Shown piece by piece: positions 42,219 to 54,015 of a stretch of 64,000 nucleotides of DNA. The DNA comes from Saitoella complicata NRRL Y-17804 (lineage: Eukaryota > Ascomycota > Saitoellomycetes > Saitoellales > Saitoellaceae). The notes beneath the pieces are model-generated. The model saw nothing but the letters and a program-made list of their open reading frames with translations. It was not told where the DNA came from and did not search any database. Position 1 is the first letter of the stretch; every line of letters begins with the position of its first letter. Position numbers and translations under genes: made by a program. Where the stretch lies: contig NW_017567008.1 in the NCBI RefSeq assembly GCF_001661265.1, positions 164,163-228,162 on the forward strand, read 5' to 3'.

Positions 42219-43148
42219 ATGGGAGACGCAACACAAGACACATCCGTCGAACTCCAAAACCTCTCCTTCTCCTACACCGCCGACAACTCCTCCCACGCAA
42301 TCCTCGATGACGTATCCCTCTCCCTCCCCGCCGGCTCCCGAACCCTTCTCATTGGCGCAAACGGCGCTGGAAAAACCACGATTCTGAAGATTTTGGCGGG
42401 AAAGCGTATTGCGAAGGAGGGTGCGGTGAAGATTGGGGGTGTTGACCCGTTTAGGGACGGGGCGCAGGGAATTACGTATTTGGGCACAGGTTTGTCACCA
42501 CTTCTCTGTGGGAAGGGAGTGTATGCTGACTTTGGAAGGGTAGAGTGGGCCAATAACCCGATCGTCCGGAACGACATCCCAGTCGCACACCTTATCGCCT
42601 CCGTCGGCGGCGAAGCCTTCCCCGAACGCCGCGACGAACTCGTCCGAATCCTGGACGTCGATCTCTCATGGCGCATGCACGCCGTCTCAGACGGTCAGCG
42701 TCGTCGGGTACAGCTCGTGATGGGCCTAATGCGACCTTGGAGAATCCTTCTTCTCGATGAGGTCACCGTCGACCTTGATGTGCTGGTCCGCGCGGATTTC
42801 CTGGATTTCCTTGAGCGAGAAACGAAAGAGCGAGGTTGCACAATCGTCTACGCAACACACATCTTCGACGGTCTCTCCTCATGGCCCACCCACCTTGTCC
42901 ACATCTCACTCGGCCGAATCTCCTCGTTCGGGCCAGCCTCGGAGTACCCGGAACTCAACGCCACCCAGTCGACGGGTAACTCATCGTTGTTGGCGTTGTG
43001 TTTGGGGTGGTTGAAGGAGGATCGGGAGAAGATTAGGGCGGGGGATAAGAGGATCAAGTGGGAGGATATTAGTGAGTTGCAGAAGCATGGGGAGGGGGGC
43101 GCTCATAAGTTTGGGAAGTATTTTAATAAGACTAGAGGGAAGGAGTAG
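42219..43148 (+). CDS. CAF16: CAF16, single-domain ABC ATPase of the CCR4-NOT context
   Basis: Two exons, 42219-42489 and 42544-43148; 291 aa (yeast Caf16 is 289). The 54-nt intron has a GCTGAC branch, and its removal restores [20 protein letters not shown] motifs: Walker [16 protein letters not shown]; signature [15 protein letters not shown] (degenerate, as in the family); Walker [17 protein letters not shown]; switch His in [16 protein letters not shown]. No transmembrane domain is present. Caf16 is a soluble, non-transport ABC protein found with Ccr4-Not and with Mediator subunits. An upstream open frame lacks support, and the ATG at 42219 begins just before the ABC fold. Confidence 0.95.
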   Translation: MGDATQDTSVELQNLSFSYTADNSSHAILDDVSLSLPAGSRTLLIGANGAGKTTILKILAGKRIAKEGAVKIGGVDPFRDGAQGITYLGTGLSPLLCGKGVYADFGRVEWANNPIVRNDIPVAHLIASVGGEAFPERRDELVRILDVDLSWRMHAVSDGQRRRVQLVMGLMRPWRILLLDEVTVDLDVLVRADFLDFLERETKERGCTIVYATHIFDGLSSWPTHLVHISLGRISSFGPASEYPELNATQSTGNSSLLALCLGWLKEDREKIRAGDKRIKWEDISELQKHGEGGAHKFGKYFNKTRGKE

Positions 43149-43321
43149 ATGGACGAGAGCATTATTTGGCATTAGACAGATATTGATACATTTGCTAAAT
43201 CCTTGCCATCGCCGGCGCTCCCTCATGAATCACTTTCGACGCTGCCATTTCGTATTTCACGAAACGTGAGAAGATCAATTTTGGGACGTGCGATATGAGA
43301 AGTAAATTTAAAACGTTGTCA

Positions 43322-43440
43322 GATACGGCCATACCATGATGAAAGCACAGGATCCCGTCCGATCTCCTAAGTTAAGCATCATAGGGCCCAGTCAGTACTA
43401 GCGTGGGAGACCAGCTGGGAATACTCGGGTGCTGTATCTT
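43322..43440 (+). rRNA. 5S rRNA gene, copy 6
   Basis: Same 119-bp 5S sequence with a T5 terminator (43439-43443). It lies between the convergent 3' ends of CAF16 and the PUF gene. The upstream AAAACGTTGTCA matches copy 2. Confidence 0.97.
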
Positions 43441-43670
43441 TTTCGTTCTTGCCTCGGATCGGTACATGTTCCACTTTTGTTCCGAGTCTCAAGCTAGGCA
43501 ACAATTTCAACAGAGAGAAGACAGGATTAAATGAAGTATATACAACTGTATTTGATTGAGTAGAGTATGAATCCACCAGGCGTAATAAGTCTATGTACGT
43601 ATACAGCTTACAAAATCCCTAAACGCCGAAAAAAGACCATCCAAAACGAAAGGAACCATCACATTATATC

Positions 43671-46125
43671 TTAAGCCGTCGTCTCCTCCTCTTTTTGCTC
43701 CTCCTTATCGTCGCCGTTCGTCTCGACCTCCTTGGTCTCCTCCTCTTTTTCGGCCTCGCCGTTGACAGCAGGGGTCTCCTCCTGCTGCTCGCCGTTGGTC
43801 TCCTCCTGCTCCTCAGCGTCGATAGACAAGGCCATCAATTTCTCGATGCTGACCACTGTGTTCACATGTTAGCTGCGGTCTAGCCTCACGAAAACGGTGA
43901 TAACTTACAGTGCTTTCCGTAGCTGTACTTCTTCAGGTTCTGCAAATGCGGCCGAATCTTACCAACCAACATCTCCCTCTGATCACCCTCCGAAATATCA
44001 AGCATCTTCTGCACAACATAATTGGCATACTGATCCTTAATCATCAACAACAGGGGGTTAGCGCCATCCTCCTTAACCTCGACCATCTCCTCCAAGACAG
44101 TATGCTTCTCCTCGGTGGTGCCGTGAATAATGCACTTCTCCACCACGTTGGAAGCGAACTTGTGCTTGGAGTAAGGAAGAACCTTACCCTTGACCGCCTC
44201 AATGATCTTGGAGCGGTCCTCGGGCTGGCCGCGCTCAATCACATGCTGGATAACGTAGTTACCATACGAGTCCTGGATGAGGGCGTCGGTATGCTGGTGC
44301 AACTCGTCCAACAAAGGAGCAGTGTCGTCAGAGTACTCCAAGATCCTCTGGATAACACGGCATCCATAGGGGTGAGTAGCGAGCGCGAAAGCCTGTTCCC
44401 GGCACGCATCCAGGATGAACTGAAGGTGCTCCTGAGGAACACGCTCAATCGCCTTCTGGATACAGTGATTACCGTTCTGGTCCTTGACGCACTTCAAGAC
44501 GTGTCCGTCAAGCTCCTTCACAAGCGCAGCCTGCTGCTCAACCAAAACGTGCTCGAGCGCCTTCTGCACCACACGGCATCCGTACATTTGCAATGCCAAA
44601 CTCAACACATGCCCCTCCATCTGCTTCGCCAAAGTCGTCTTGTGGCTCTGATCACCATGCTCAAAGAACTTCTGCACAACATAGTTTCCGAACACATCCG
44701 TCATCAACTGCAAGCAGTTTGGCAAGATCTCGTTGAAAACGATCTCCTTCTCATCACTCTTCGCAGTCTCCAACTTCTGCTGTATGAATCGCGAACCATG
44801 CTGATCACCAGAGAACTCGACAACGTGACCAAAGATATCCTTCAACTCGTATTTCTTGCTCTTGTTGCTCCTGAACTCCTCCAACAAAGGCGAGCGCATA
44901 CCGTGGGCATCGTCCTGACGGTTGTTGTTGTGGTGACGGTCGTGGCGACGACGGTGGCCGTTGAAGTGAGGTCCATTCTGACCCTCAGCTATCGGGATAG
45001 GGCCCATGGGTCCAGGCCCATAGGGGCTCATCGGTGGAGGCATCATGCCGGGCATAGGTCCGTTAGGAGCCCACTGCGGAGGAGGAGGGAAGTAGCCCTG
45101 AGGCGCATCACCCCGCATCATGTTGAACTGCTGCTGCTGGTGCTGCTGTTGTTGCTGACTCAACAAATGCCTCTGGAACTTTTTGTCAACGCCGTTCGCC
45201 CGGGGTCCACGACCATTGTGCATGCCGTTTCCGTAGAACGGAGGAGTCATGTGGCCGCGGCGGGGCTGCTGTGCGTAAGGGTTAAAAGCCTCCATACCCT
45301 GTGGTGGGTAGGGCATCTGCTCGCCGTTGTAAGGGGCTAGCGCACTGTTCTCACCCTGCTGCTCCCACGGCTGGTTGCCCTCCCTGGGCGCGCCGTACGG
45401 ATGCTGCGTAGGAGCACCGTACTGCGGGTACATGTTGCGGTTGTATGCGTCATATCCGTTCTGACCCTCGCCATTCTGCTGCTGCTGCTGCTGTCCATCC
45501 TGCAACCCCATCTGCCTCAACCCAGTCAACGCCTCCTGCTCACGAGCAGCATCGTTCCAACGACCAGGATAAAACTCCGGGATCTGGTCAATCGATCGGG
45601 GCGCGCCGTTCTGGCGGAGGTGAGAGGGGATGAACTCGCCTCCGGTGAATCCGGGGACCGCGGGTGCGCCATTCGCAGCAGAAGCCGGACTCTGACCCAT
45701 GTGAGCGGCCTGAGCAGCGGCAGCTTTTGACTGCCTCATACCTGCAGTGAATCCAGCTCCGTTGGGGCTAGCAGCCCTGGCAGACTCGGGGGAGTTATCG
45801 GTAGCCAACTGCTGTCTCCTGCCGGAGGGGCTAGTCGCAGCGCTCGCTGATCCGGCCGGGGGTTCTGCACCGTTTGCCTGCTCGGCGGGAGTAGGGTTCC
45901 AGGCGGATTTAGCGGTCGGCCAGGTGTCGGCGTTCAAACGGGGTTCCGAGGGCTTGGTATTGACGGAGGACCAGGCGTTCGTCCACGGGTTCGACGGCGC
46001 AGGCGCAGCAGATTCAGTCTGTCGCACACTCTGTCAGCGTTTATCCCTTCCAAAGAACACATTCAACCCCCGGATCACCATCCGGAAGCATCCGCGCCCA
46101 CACGTACCTTGTGCTCAGTAGCCAT
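43671..46125 (-). CDS. Pumilio/PUF-family RNA-binding protein (Puf3/PUM-like)
   Basis: Three exons, 46125-46108, 46018-43909 and 43855-43671; 770 aa. The first coding exon is six codons (MATEHK). The N-terminal half is disordered and rich in Gln, Asn, Pro and Gly. Eight PUF repeats span about 385-735. Their base-contacting pentads read SRFIQ, NYVVQ, CRVVQ, NHCIQ, CRVIQ, NYVIQ, SNVVE and NYVVQ, almost the canonical PUM set that reads UGUANAUA. The last intron splits YSYGKH-LVSIEKL. An acidic Glu-rich tail of about 55 residues ends the protein. PUF proteins repress or destabilise mRNAs, usually by recruiting CCR4-NOT. The repeat set favours a Puf3 or PUM type over Puf6 or Nop9. Confidence 0.94.
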
Positions 46126-46629
46126 CTCTTTCACCTAAATATACAACAAGGACAAAGACACACGGCCAGTAGGAAGTCGAATGTACAACGAGGAAAGCAA
46201 CGAATCGCCGAACGCTCTTCAGGTTCTGTACAACTGCAACCGCTTTGTACAAAAAATCAAAATCCCGATGTCTCGAGGACTCTCAACTTGAATTTCGTAA
46301 GGAACTTCGCGTTTGCTGCAGGGCACCCGGACTTTTTCTGGGGTGCACGTGAAGCGCGCGGACGATCGGCAAGTGATAGCAGGAAAGGAAGCTCGAAGTA
46401 CTGTAAGCAATTGTATTTCAAGATCCCAGGTCTTTCTATAAGACCGAATAAACACTAGAACAAGTAGAACCAAAAACTAGATGCTGCTTCCATGTCCATG
46501 GACAGAGCAGCGATGATATAAGAGAAAACCAGAAGAAACCTAAATCAGAAAAGTCAAGAACCCAACCCCAGAATTTTGTCAAGTAAATCCAGCTTCGCTT
46601 CCAACCAACATGCTTCATGCTCAAACTTC
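46126..46629. other. PUF promoter and 3' region of the next gene
   Basis: About 500 bp upstream of the PUF gene and downstream of the 46630-47094 gene. No coding region or RNA gene is seen. Confidence 0.5.
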
Positions 46630-47094
46630 CTATGCCGCAGCAGCAGGAACCTCACGAACATTCTCCTTCAACCCACCCAATTCCTCAACCTTCATCTCCT
46701 CAAACCCGTCTTCCCTCCCATACACCGGCGGCGACCTAACATACGCCGCACCACTCTCCCCAACCTGCACAATCACCGTCCTACTCCTTCTATTCCCAGC
46801 CTCATCAACGAGGTTCTCCTCCTCCGGGAACGTGATCCTAATTTCAGGGACCTGTAGTCCAGAAACCGTAGTCGTAGAACGGACTGTATCCGTATTAATC
46901 GCGAATGCATGATGTTGCATTACGGGACTTGAATTGAGTTGTGCATGAGTTGGTAGAAGGGGTGCAGTGGATGAAGTAACGCGCCGAGACTTGATGAGGC
47001 GGAGGATGGTGTAGAGGGATGCGGCGAGGAGAAGGAGGGTAATGAGCGTAATGAGAAGCGCGAGAAGAAGTTGATTTGAAACCATATCGTCCAT
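46630..47094 (-). CDS. small single-pass membrane protein, function unknown
   Basis: 154 aa, ATG at 47094. One strong transmembrane helix follows the short N-terminus (LLLALLITLITLLLLAASLY), then a basic stop-transfer patch (LIKSRR). The remainder is probably cytosolic, with short strand-like blocks (IRITFPEEEN, RTVIVQVGES) and a proline-tyrosine motif, SPPVYG, of the type bound by WW domains of Rsp5-like ligases. No family is recognised. Confidence 0.65.
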   Translation of the reverse strand: MDDMVSNQLLLALLITLITLLLLAASLYTILRLIKSRRVTSSTAPLLPTHAQLNSSPVMQHHAFAINTDTVRSTTTVSGLQVPEIRITFPEEENLVDEAGNRRSRTVIVQVGESGAAYVRSPPVYGREDGFEEMKVEELGGLKENVREVPAAAA

Positions 47095-47885
47095 ACGTTT
47101 GTATCAAGTTGTCGTTTGTGGAGAAAGTCGTTGACGCTATATGCGTAAGAAAAAAAGAGAGATTGCCGACGGGCCTCGATTGTGTGTGTGTGTGTGTTGC
47201 TAGAGAGTGGACGAAACAACGAGCTATCGAAGCTGTTGTTCTTGTAGTTGTGTAAAGTCGAAGCGGGGTTTAGTTATCCAACTTGACTGAGGTATAAATG
47301 CCACAAAGTTTGCGTTTGTGGTATCGGTATCGAATGTGTCGGGTTCTCCTTTTCCTTATAACGCAACAACAAGGTGTTGACGATTGACGACTGACGTACT
47401 ATGGAGAAAGCTGGAGATAGACGGGGGGGAAATTGGATTGAATGCCGATTGGTAAACGATCGACCAAACTGCCAAGAAGAACGAAATAAATGCACTGCCG
47501 GAGTGTGTCGTAGTTGCTGATTGCTGCTAGTCGTCGAGCTGCCGAATTGCCGATTGTCGAAAGAACGTAAACCCAGTCGAAGAAGGTTACTGCCGGTCGT
47601 ACTTCACAGTACAAGAGAGCGACGATGATACTTTTTGGTGTAGGCCTCTCCCCTTGGTGTTGTGTTCGTCAGTAGGTTTAGCGTGTGTGTACCGCCAGCT
47701 TGTATGCGCCCAACTCCTGTTTAGGACAAAGGCACGCTGGGAAAGTGCATAGCGACGTTCTAGCATTGCGCGTTGCTAAGGGGGTAAACATTCCATCTGA
47801 TAGAGTGATAACAAATTATGAATCAAATAGGTTGAGTGAACGCGTCTAAATAACTTCAAGTCCTGAGTAAGAAGGAGGGGAGCCT
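47095..47885. other. intergenic, no gene seen, contains a TG microsatellite
   Basis: Open frames here (for example 47399-47614, minus) have no motifs and overlap one another. The stretch holds the promoter of the membrane-protein gene and the region downstream of the ERG3 pseudogene. Confidence 0.5.
47181..47196. repeat. (TG)8 microsatellite
   Basis: Eight TG units upstream of the 46630-47094 gene, about 90 bp from its start codon. Confidence 0.9.
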
Positions 47886-48504
47886 TTAGATGGACTTCTT
47901 CGCCTGAGCCTCAGAGAGGTATTGGCAATCATCCGCATCCCCCTCAACCTCCATCTGCACCTTCTCCATCTCTTTGACCTCTTTCTTCCACGTCTCCACA
48001 CTCTTCTTCTTCTCCTTCTCAAATAACTCCTGCTCAGGCTCACCCAACCCATCCCACAACGTCGTGAACTGTCCATAGTTGCGGTTGAAGTAGAGGTGGT
48101 GGATGGTGTGGCAGGCGGTACCATTGATGAGAGGGTTGTTGGCGATGAATTCGCCGTCGTGAATTAGGATCGTCCAGATGTTGATGAAGGTGAAGAGGCG
48201 ACGTAGGAGATTTTGTGGAGGGGGAAGATTTCGAGCTAGACATGGTTTTTGAGGTATTTGAGGAGTTTGAGCGTGTCGTGGTCGAATATGAAGAAGTAGG
48301 AGAGGGAAGCAAACACGAAGTATGTCAAGACCCCAAAGATCCAGGTAATCATGAACAGAGAGAAATACCGTCTGTATGCATTATCCCGCGACAAAGACGA
48401 CAATGTCAAAAAGTGGTCCCGCGTCGCGGCATCAGGCGTCACGTTGCTCGGCAAGTGGCATAGTCAAACGCATAGGTATCGCCGATATCGAGAATGAGGT
48501 CCAT
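47886..48504 (-). pseudogene. ERG3: sterol C-5 desaturase (ERG3) pseudogene
   Basis: Read from 48504, the start MDLILDIGDTYAFDYA matches Erg3. It continues in another frame as LPSNVTPDAATRDHF through two hydrophobic segments (FSLFMITWIFGVLTYFVFA) to LKYLKNHV, where an in-frame TAG occurs. LEI then runs directly into FPLHKISY, so about 125 codons are missing. These include the first two histidine boxes that bind the iron pair. After another frame change the C-terminus is intact: IHDGEFIANNPLINGTACHT, IHHLYFNRNYGQFTTLWDGL, ending at 47886. One or more shifts, a nonsense codon and a deletion make function impossible. A working copy presumably exists elsewhere, because C-5 desaturation is part of ergosterol synthesis in the ER. 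Confidence 0.85.
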
Positions 48505-48719
48505 CTCAAACGATCGACTGCTTGTTGGTTGACAAGCTGGAGCGAACGACGATGGTGGGTATGATTTGTGTGATGGACAGGTGGATACCTGGAGTGTTAT
48601 TATGGGGCGCGGGGTTGGAAGTTCGTAGTAGCGACCTCGATCTGATAATGGGCTAAGACTGCAGGAAGAGCCGAGTATACAACGGACGATCACTGAGAGC
48701 GAGATATACGAGAAATGCT

Positions 48720-49953
48720 ATGGGCCTTGGTATGACGCGGGTACAGTATGCTACACACGCCGCCTCTTCCGATTCAAGTAGCCGCCGAAACCCAGCCCGT
48801 ATCTTGCCTCTCGAGATCCTTCAGGAGATTCTCTCATACCTGAATCATGCGGAATTCTATGCGTGTACTTTGACATGCAGAGCGTTTAATCGAGCCGCCA
48901 CACCTTTCCTCTACCGCGCTCCTCTTCTCGACTTCTCTCAGCGATCAGGTTCGAAACATGGCATTGCAGATACGTTGAAGGCAAGACCGTATCTGGCCGA
49001 AATGGTCCGAAGCGTGAACCTGGGTTGGCATGCTAGAGATTATGGGTATATGTTACCTGGCTTCTTGGACTTGTTCCTACAAGCGTGTCAGCGGCTGGTC
49101 CGTGTAAGAGCACGGGTCATTAAACCCTCCGGGTGGGGCCAAAATGAGTCGAAGCGATTGGTATGTAGTACAGAGGTCATCTTAATTACCAGCTTGCTAA
49201 TGGAATTCCGATAGGTCTCTTCGCGTATTCTGGAGCGCCTCCCCTCTACGATAACGCAGTTTGCACTGAATTTCAAGGGTATAGCAATTGCCCAAGCTGA
49301 GTGCAAGTCCAAAGGTTTCCTGAAGCAGTTCCAGTACGACTTTAGTAAAATACTACAAGCCGTCCCAAATCTCACCCACCTGCAACTGGTAGATGCGAAT
49401 GTATCAGGGGATGCGTTGCGACATATCAATATGGAGAAGCTGGTCGAGCTGGACCTTACAGGCTGCTATCTCTTGACTAAACAGGACATGATCAAATTCT
49501 TCAAGAAAGGGGGTGACAAGGTGAACCTGCGGGTGCTAAGTCTCAATGAGTTCCCTAATGGCATTATTACCGACACTGTGCTATCTGCTCTTTTGCAGGG
49601 CCCTGGAGGTGCGCACAATCTACGGGTGCTCGAACTAAGACACAGCACCTTGCTTGGTAAAACTATAACAGACGTTGGTGTAAGAATCATTGCTCAATAC
49701 TGCTCAGCTTTGCACGGCATCAACCTCGCTGGCTGGGTAAACATCACAGATATCTCGGTTGAGGAGCTTGCTGCTGCCAATACGCAGCTGAGGTGGATCG
49801 CATGCTGTGAGCAAGGGCCTCGCAGTGGGGGCATTACGCGAGAGCTAATAGGAGGGTTCGTCATCCGTTCCGTCTGCGTGTGAAACGAACCCGTGGCTAA
49901 CCTGGGCACGATACAGACTCGAAAATCGTGGTATCATCTATAGTGCACTATAG
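48720..49953 (+). CDS. F-box / leucine-rich repeat protein
   Basis: Exons 48720-49160 and 49215 onward (54-nt intron, phase 0). The second exon can end at a stop at 49883 (369 aa). Alternatively it can be spliced at 49855 to 49917-49953 (CTAAC branch, CAG acceptor), giving 372 aa ending GGLENRGIIYSAL; I slightly favour the spliced form. The F-box is ILPLEILQEILSYLNHAEFY, followed by CTLTCRAFNRAATPFLYR. Leucine-rich repeats follow (LVELDLTGCYLLTKQD, LRVLSLNEFPNGIITD, LHGINLAGWVNITDISVEEL). Such proteins are substrate adaptors of SCF ubiquitin ligases. The substrate is unknown. Confidence 0.8.
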
Positions 49954-50106
49954 CTATAAAGAGAGTTCCCACGGCCTGGCCGGCTGTACGTGCAAGCGGA
50001 CCCTGCATCAGCACGTGAGTCGCGACGTAAACTCCAAACTCCAAAACACAATCCGCGACCTTTGAGTCCATTGCACCCTTGATCCGTCTCGAAGAACAAG
50101 TAGATA

Positions 50107-51182
50107 ATGTCGCGAGAAGAACAGCGAAACCAGGAGGCAACCGTCTACATCGGCAACCTTGACGAACGAACCACAGACTCAATCATCTATGAACTGATGC
50201 TCCAGGCCGGTCCAGTCGGTACGTCCTGCTTATCTCCTCCTCTCCCGCATACACTCCTGACACTGTTGCAGTGAATATTCACCTCCCGAAGGACAGAATT
50301 AGCCAATCCCACCAAGGCTACGGCTTCGCCGAATTCCAAACCGAAGCAGACGCAGACTACGCCGTAAAAATCATGAACCAAATCCGACTCTATGGAAAGC
50401 CGATCCGCGTCAACAAAGCCTCTTCCGACGCCAAGAAATCCGCTGCAGCCGATATCGGTGCAGAACTATTCATCGGAAACCTGGACGCACTCGTCGATGA
50501 GAAGGTGTTGTACGACACTTTCTCATCCTTCGGAACACTCATCGCGACACCCAAAATCGCACGAGACGAAGCCGGTGCGTCAAAGTGTTTCGGATTCGTC
50601 TCTTATGACAATTTCGAATCCGCCGACGCAGCAATCGAAGGCATGAACAACCAATTCCTCATGAACAAATCAATCACAGTAACCTACGCATTCAAAAAGG
50701 ACAACAAGAGTGAACGACACGGGACAGAGGCAGAACGGATGTTGGCGACACAGGCGAGGAAAAATAATATGCTACCTGCTCCAGCACAGAATCCTGCGAC
50801 GATGTTTGCGGGTATTGCTGCTCCACTCACGGTGGGTGGACCACAACCGCCTATGCCGTCTGGGTTCCCGGGTGGGCCGCCAGGGTTCGCACCGAATGCC
50901 GCAGCAGGAGGAACACCACTCAACCCAATGGCACCAGGCTTTATCCCTTCTGGCCCTCCTGCAGGATTCCCAGCCGCACCTGTACCGCCACCAGGTTATG
51001 GAGCTCCTCCTCCTGGGTTCGGTGCTCCTGGTGGGTATCCTGGTATGGCACCACCAGCACCACCAGCAGGCTTCGGAGCACCACCGATGCCAGGATACGG
51101 TGGGTACCCAGGCATCCCAATGCAGCAGGGGTTCCCGGGTGGGCCGCCGGGTTTTGGGGGGCATCCTGGGTATGGTCGTTGA
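50107..51182 (+). CDS. HSH49: SF3b subunit 4 (Hsh49), two-RRM splicing factor
   Basis: Two exons, 50107-50218 and 50272-51182, phase 1, 53-nt intron; 340 aa. RRM1 starts [20 protein letters not shown] and has [21 protein letters not shown]2 has [20 protein letters not shown] and [21 protein letters not shown]1 and RNP2 are intact in both. The C-terminal 120 residues are Pro/Gly-rich with repeated FPGGPPGF-like units, as in SF3B4. The protein belongs to the SF3b part of U2 snRNP and contacts pre-mRNA near the branch site. Confidence 0.96.
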
Positions 51183-51382
51183 TGGCTTGTCAAGAGAATA
51201 CGATGAGAAAGGGGTTGTTTGTTACTTCGTTTCTTCGGCGTTTATCTTGGGTTTATCTTGGAATATTTGTTTGGATATCCTAGCCATAGCTAATTTCTGC
51301 ATCTTGTAATCGTACGTGGTATCATTGGTATGTCCTTCCCCCTCTGCCTTGAACCTCGTGTATCTCGAAACCTTAGTGGTGG

Positions 51383-52411
51383 TTACTCCGAGTGAATCGG
51401 AATATAATACGTCAACACTGCGCTCGCCTCCTCCTCCGGCTCCGTAACATACACATACAACACCAACGCATGCCCCTCACAAAAACATGCAATAACCCTC
51501 TTCGCAACGACACTCACCCTCAACAAACTAACCCATTCCTTCGCATCAATCCTCACACTCGCAAACTTGTCCTTTGGCCTCAACTGCGAGGGGTGTTCTG
51601 CCGGATTCGGAACTTGTGCGGGGTCGAGTTCGGGATTGATGAGATTTGTCCAGGCGGTCTGAATGCGGATGGAGTCGGAATGTGCGAGAAGGTGGAGGGA
51701 GCCGGACATATTTGCCCGGAGGATGATTTTATCTGAGAGCCGTTGGAAACGCTCGGAGTGCTGCCTCATCACCCCTAGTGGCGGCAGTATAATATGGACG
51801 TCCGGCTCGGGACATATCGGTTCCCTAATACTCGCGACATATGACAACGTCAACACCCTAACATGAATATCCTGCGTAACAACATTCGTCCCACCACCGT
51901 GGCCGGGGAGGGTGATGATGAATGATAGCATGGGGTGTTTATCGCGTTTCGTGAGGCGCATTTGGACTTCGGTTGCGGAGGAGGCGGAGCGCAGGGATCG
52001 GGTGAGGTTTTCGATGTTGAATTCGAGGTTGATGGTGTTGTTTGCGTTGGATTGGATGTGATAGTCGTCGTCGAATAATGTCTCGACTCCGATTGCACTA
52101 GAGACTCGTCAGTGACTGGTGGGAGGCAGGAGGAGAGGCGGAGGAGAACGTACGCCCATACTTGGGTACCGGTGGTGTCGGGCACAATAATAAAGTGAAC
52201 AGCATCTGGAGTGAGACGGAGGATACATTCTCGACGTTTTAGACGTTCGAGGGAGTGTGCGAGCTCTGTGCGAAACCGTTAGCCGTCAGGCGGTTAAGAG
52301 GCGAGGGCGGAGGCAAACTTGTAAAGGTAGAAATGTTGCGGATACCGGTGCGGAATCTATCAGAAAGTTAGTAAAGCAAAGCGCAAAGAGGCCGCACTAT
52401 TCGTACCTCAT
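51383..52411 (-). CDS. HUS1: Hus1, subunit of the 9-1-1 DNA damage checkpoint clamp
   Basis: Four exons, 52411-52407, 52356-52319, 52265-52154 and 52097-51383, phases 2, 1 and 2; 289 aa. The first coding exon is five nucleotides (ATGAG). The spliced start reads MRFRTGIRNISTFTKLAHSL, then CILRLTPDAVHFIIVPD. Later come INLEFNIENLTRSLR, MRLTKRDKHPMLSFII and VTQDIHVRVL, and the end LVLYVYVTEPEEEASAVLTY with YYIP. These match Hus1 along the whole PCNA-like fold. With Rad9 and Rad1 it forms the clamp that activates ATR/Mec1 signalling. Confidence 0.92.
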
Positions 52412-52693
52412 TCTTAATGACTATCAAGTAGGTTGGCGGGCGCAGGTCGTCGAGGTGTACGTGAGCTTCCACAGTTGGTTTGGGCGACGCGTCGTTTCTA
52501 TTTTTGGCAACGCGCGACCTGATTTCCCAAGAGGCCGTCATCCGGGGAAGCACTTGCCGTCGATAGGTACGATAACAATACACCGTACAAACAACCATAA
52601 AGCCTCATCAGAGATCCGTATACGCCCAAAGGCTTCGCTTCTTGTCTTCAAGTCTTTCACAACGCATTCCATCTAATCGCCTCGCTGGTATAA

Positions 52694-53464
52694 ATGGCGG
52701 CTCCAGTCCGGCCCGGCACAGCTCGTGCGCCCTACTCTACATCATCGCAGTCATCCGGTAAAGGGTGGGCGGCGGTCCGCAACATGACGTTCAGAAGTAA
52801 GTCTTGTGCTCGTGACGGAGTGATCCTGTCCTAACCTGAGCTTATAGGCGACTCACCGCCTATGCAACAACCACAATCATCGGGACGATGGGACAAACTC
52901 ATCAACGCAGCCTCTTCCGCTAAAGCCGCTCTTGCATCTTCCCTTGCCTCAGATCGGAAGCACAATTGGGACGACTCACATTGTCAAGATGAGTCTGATT
53001 CGCATCTGCATCGTGTGATGCTGGACTATCACATTGAAAGGAAAGGGGAAGTGCCAACATGGCTTGTACCAATGGCCCAGCAACAGGCAATGGGTATCGT
53101 TGCAAGACCACAACAGCAACAGGCTTCACAGTACATGCAAGATCCATATGTTTCACAGCGGCCACAGCAACGGGCACCAAGTCCAAATGACTCTAGGAGT
53201 GATGTGTCGAACTCAACAGCGGCATCAGCAGGCTCAGCAACAGCAAGAAGAAACACGTCACTTCGTGATATATACGATACAGCAAAGTTGAGGGACACTT
53301 CCAGTTTGAGACAGGAAGCGATGGCAGGTGGTTACAGGCAGAGTCAGGATAGTGCAGGGTATGACCGGGGATCATCGACTGCGGCGCCTTCCTCTGGGGG
53401 TGCACCGAAGATGTCTTTGAGGGACCGATTAAAGGAGAGGGCCTCGGGTGCGAACAGGTACTAA
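52694..53464 (+). CDS. MSO1-like Sec1-binding protein
   Basis: Two exons, 52694-52796 and 52848-53464, phase 1, 51-nt intron with CTAAC branch; 239 aa. Residues about 68-98 contain DESDSHLHRVMLDYHIERKG and then PTWL, matching the Sec1-binding motif of fungal Mso1 (acidic stretch, V/LHRVL-DYY, PPWL). The remainder is Gln/Ser-rich and disordered, ending in a basic helix SLRDRLKERASGANRY that could bind membrane. Mso1 links Sec1, Sec4 and SNAREs at exocytic sites. Similarity is by motif only, so I give no symbol. Confidence 0.75.
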
Positions 53465-53621
53465 TGATGATTGTGGCAATGTTTTGGGTGATTTTTCGAG
53501 GGATCTTCAGATGGAGTTTTGGTTTTACTTCAGCGATATCTCACAACTTGCTCATATAAGTCCTGTTGGCAACCGCCTGTTTGAACTGAAAGTCATTAAT
53601 GATTGAAATGATACATTGCCA

Positions 53622-53740
53622 GATACGGCCATACCATGATGAAAGCACAGGATCCCGTCCGATCTCCTAAGTTAAGCATCATAGGGCCCAGTCAGTACTA
53701 GCGTGGGAGACCAGCTGGGAATACTCGGGTGCTGTATCTT
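53622..53740 (+). rRNA. 5S rRNA gene, copy 7
   Basis: Same 119-bp 5S sequence with a T5 terminator. It lies between the convergent 3' ends of the MSO1-like gene and the orphan at 54016. The upstream flank is TTGCCA, one base off TTGTCA. Confidence 0.97.
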
Positions 53741-54015
53741 TTTGTCGTTGCTCAGTTTCCTACTTTTCCGCAACCTGAGCCCAAGTATGGCAGCACGGGC
53801 TTTGAATTTATTGCCCACTAGCGTCACGGCCGGGTTCCGAGCACGAGTGACCGTGCGACCGTGCGACCCACACATCGGTATACGAGACTCTCTACAAGTA
53901 GTCCATGAAGAGTTGAATAAGTCCAGTTCGCAGTTATGTACACTGACAGCCAAAAAAAAAAATCCATCTATGCCCATTCATACAGCATTTCCTATCTTAC
54001 GCGTCGTCTCTATGT

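Noticed and set aside
43910-45340. 476-codon plus-strand frame opposite the PUF gene
   Set aside because: It is an antisense shadow of the PUF repeats. The periodic Leu/Val/Arg pattern is what repeat codons give in reverse.
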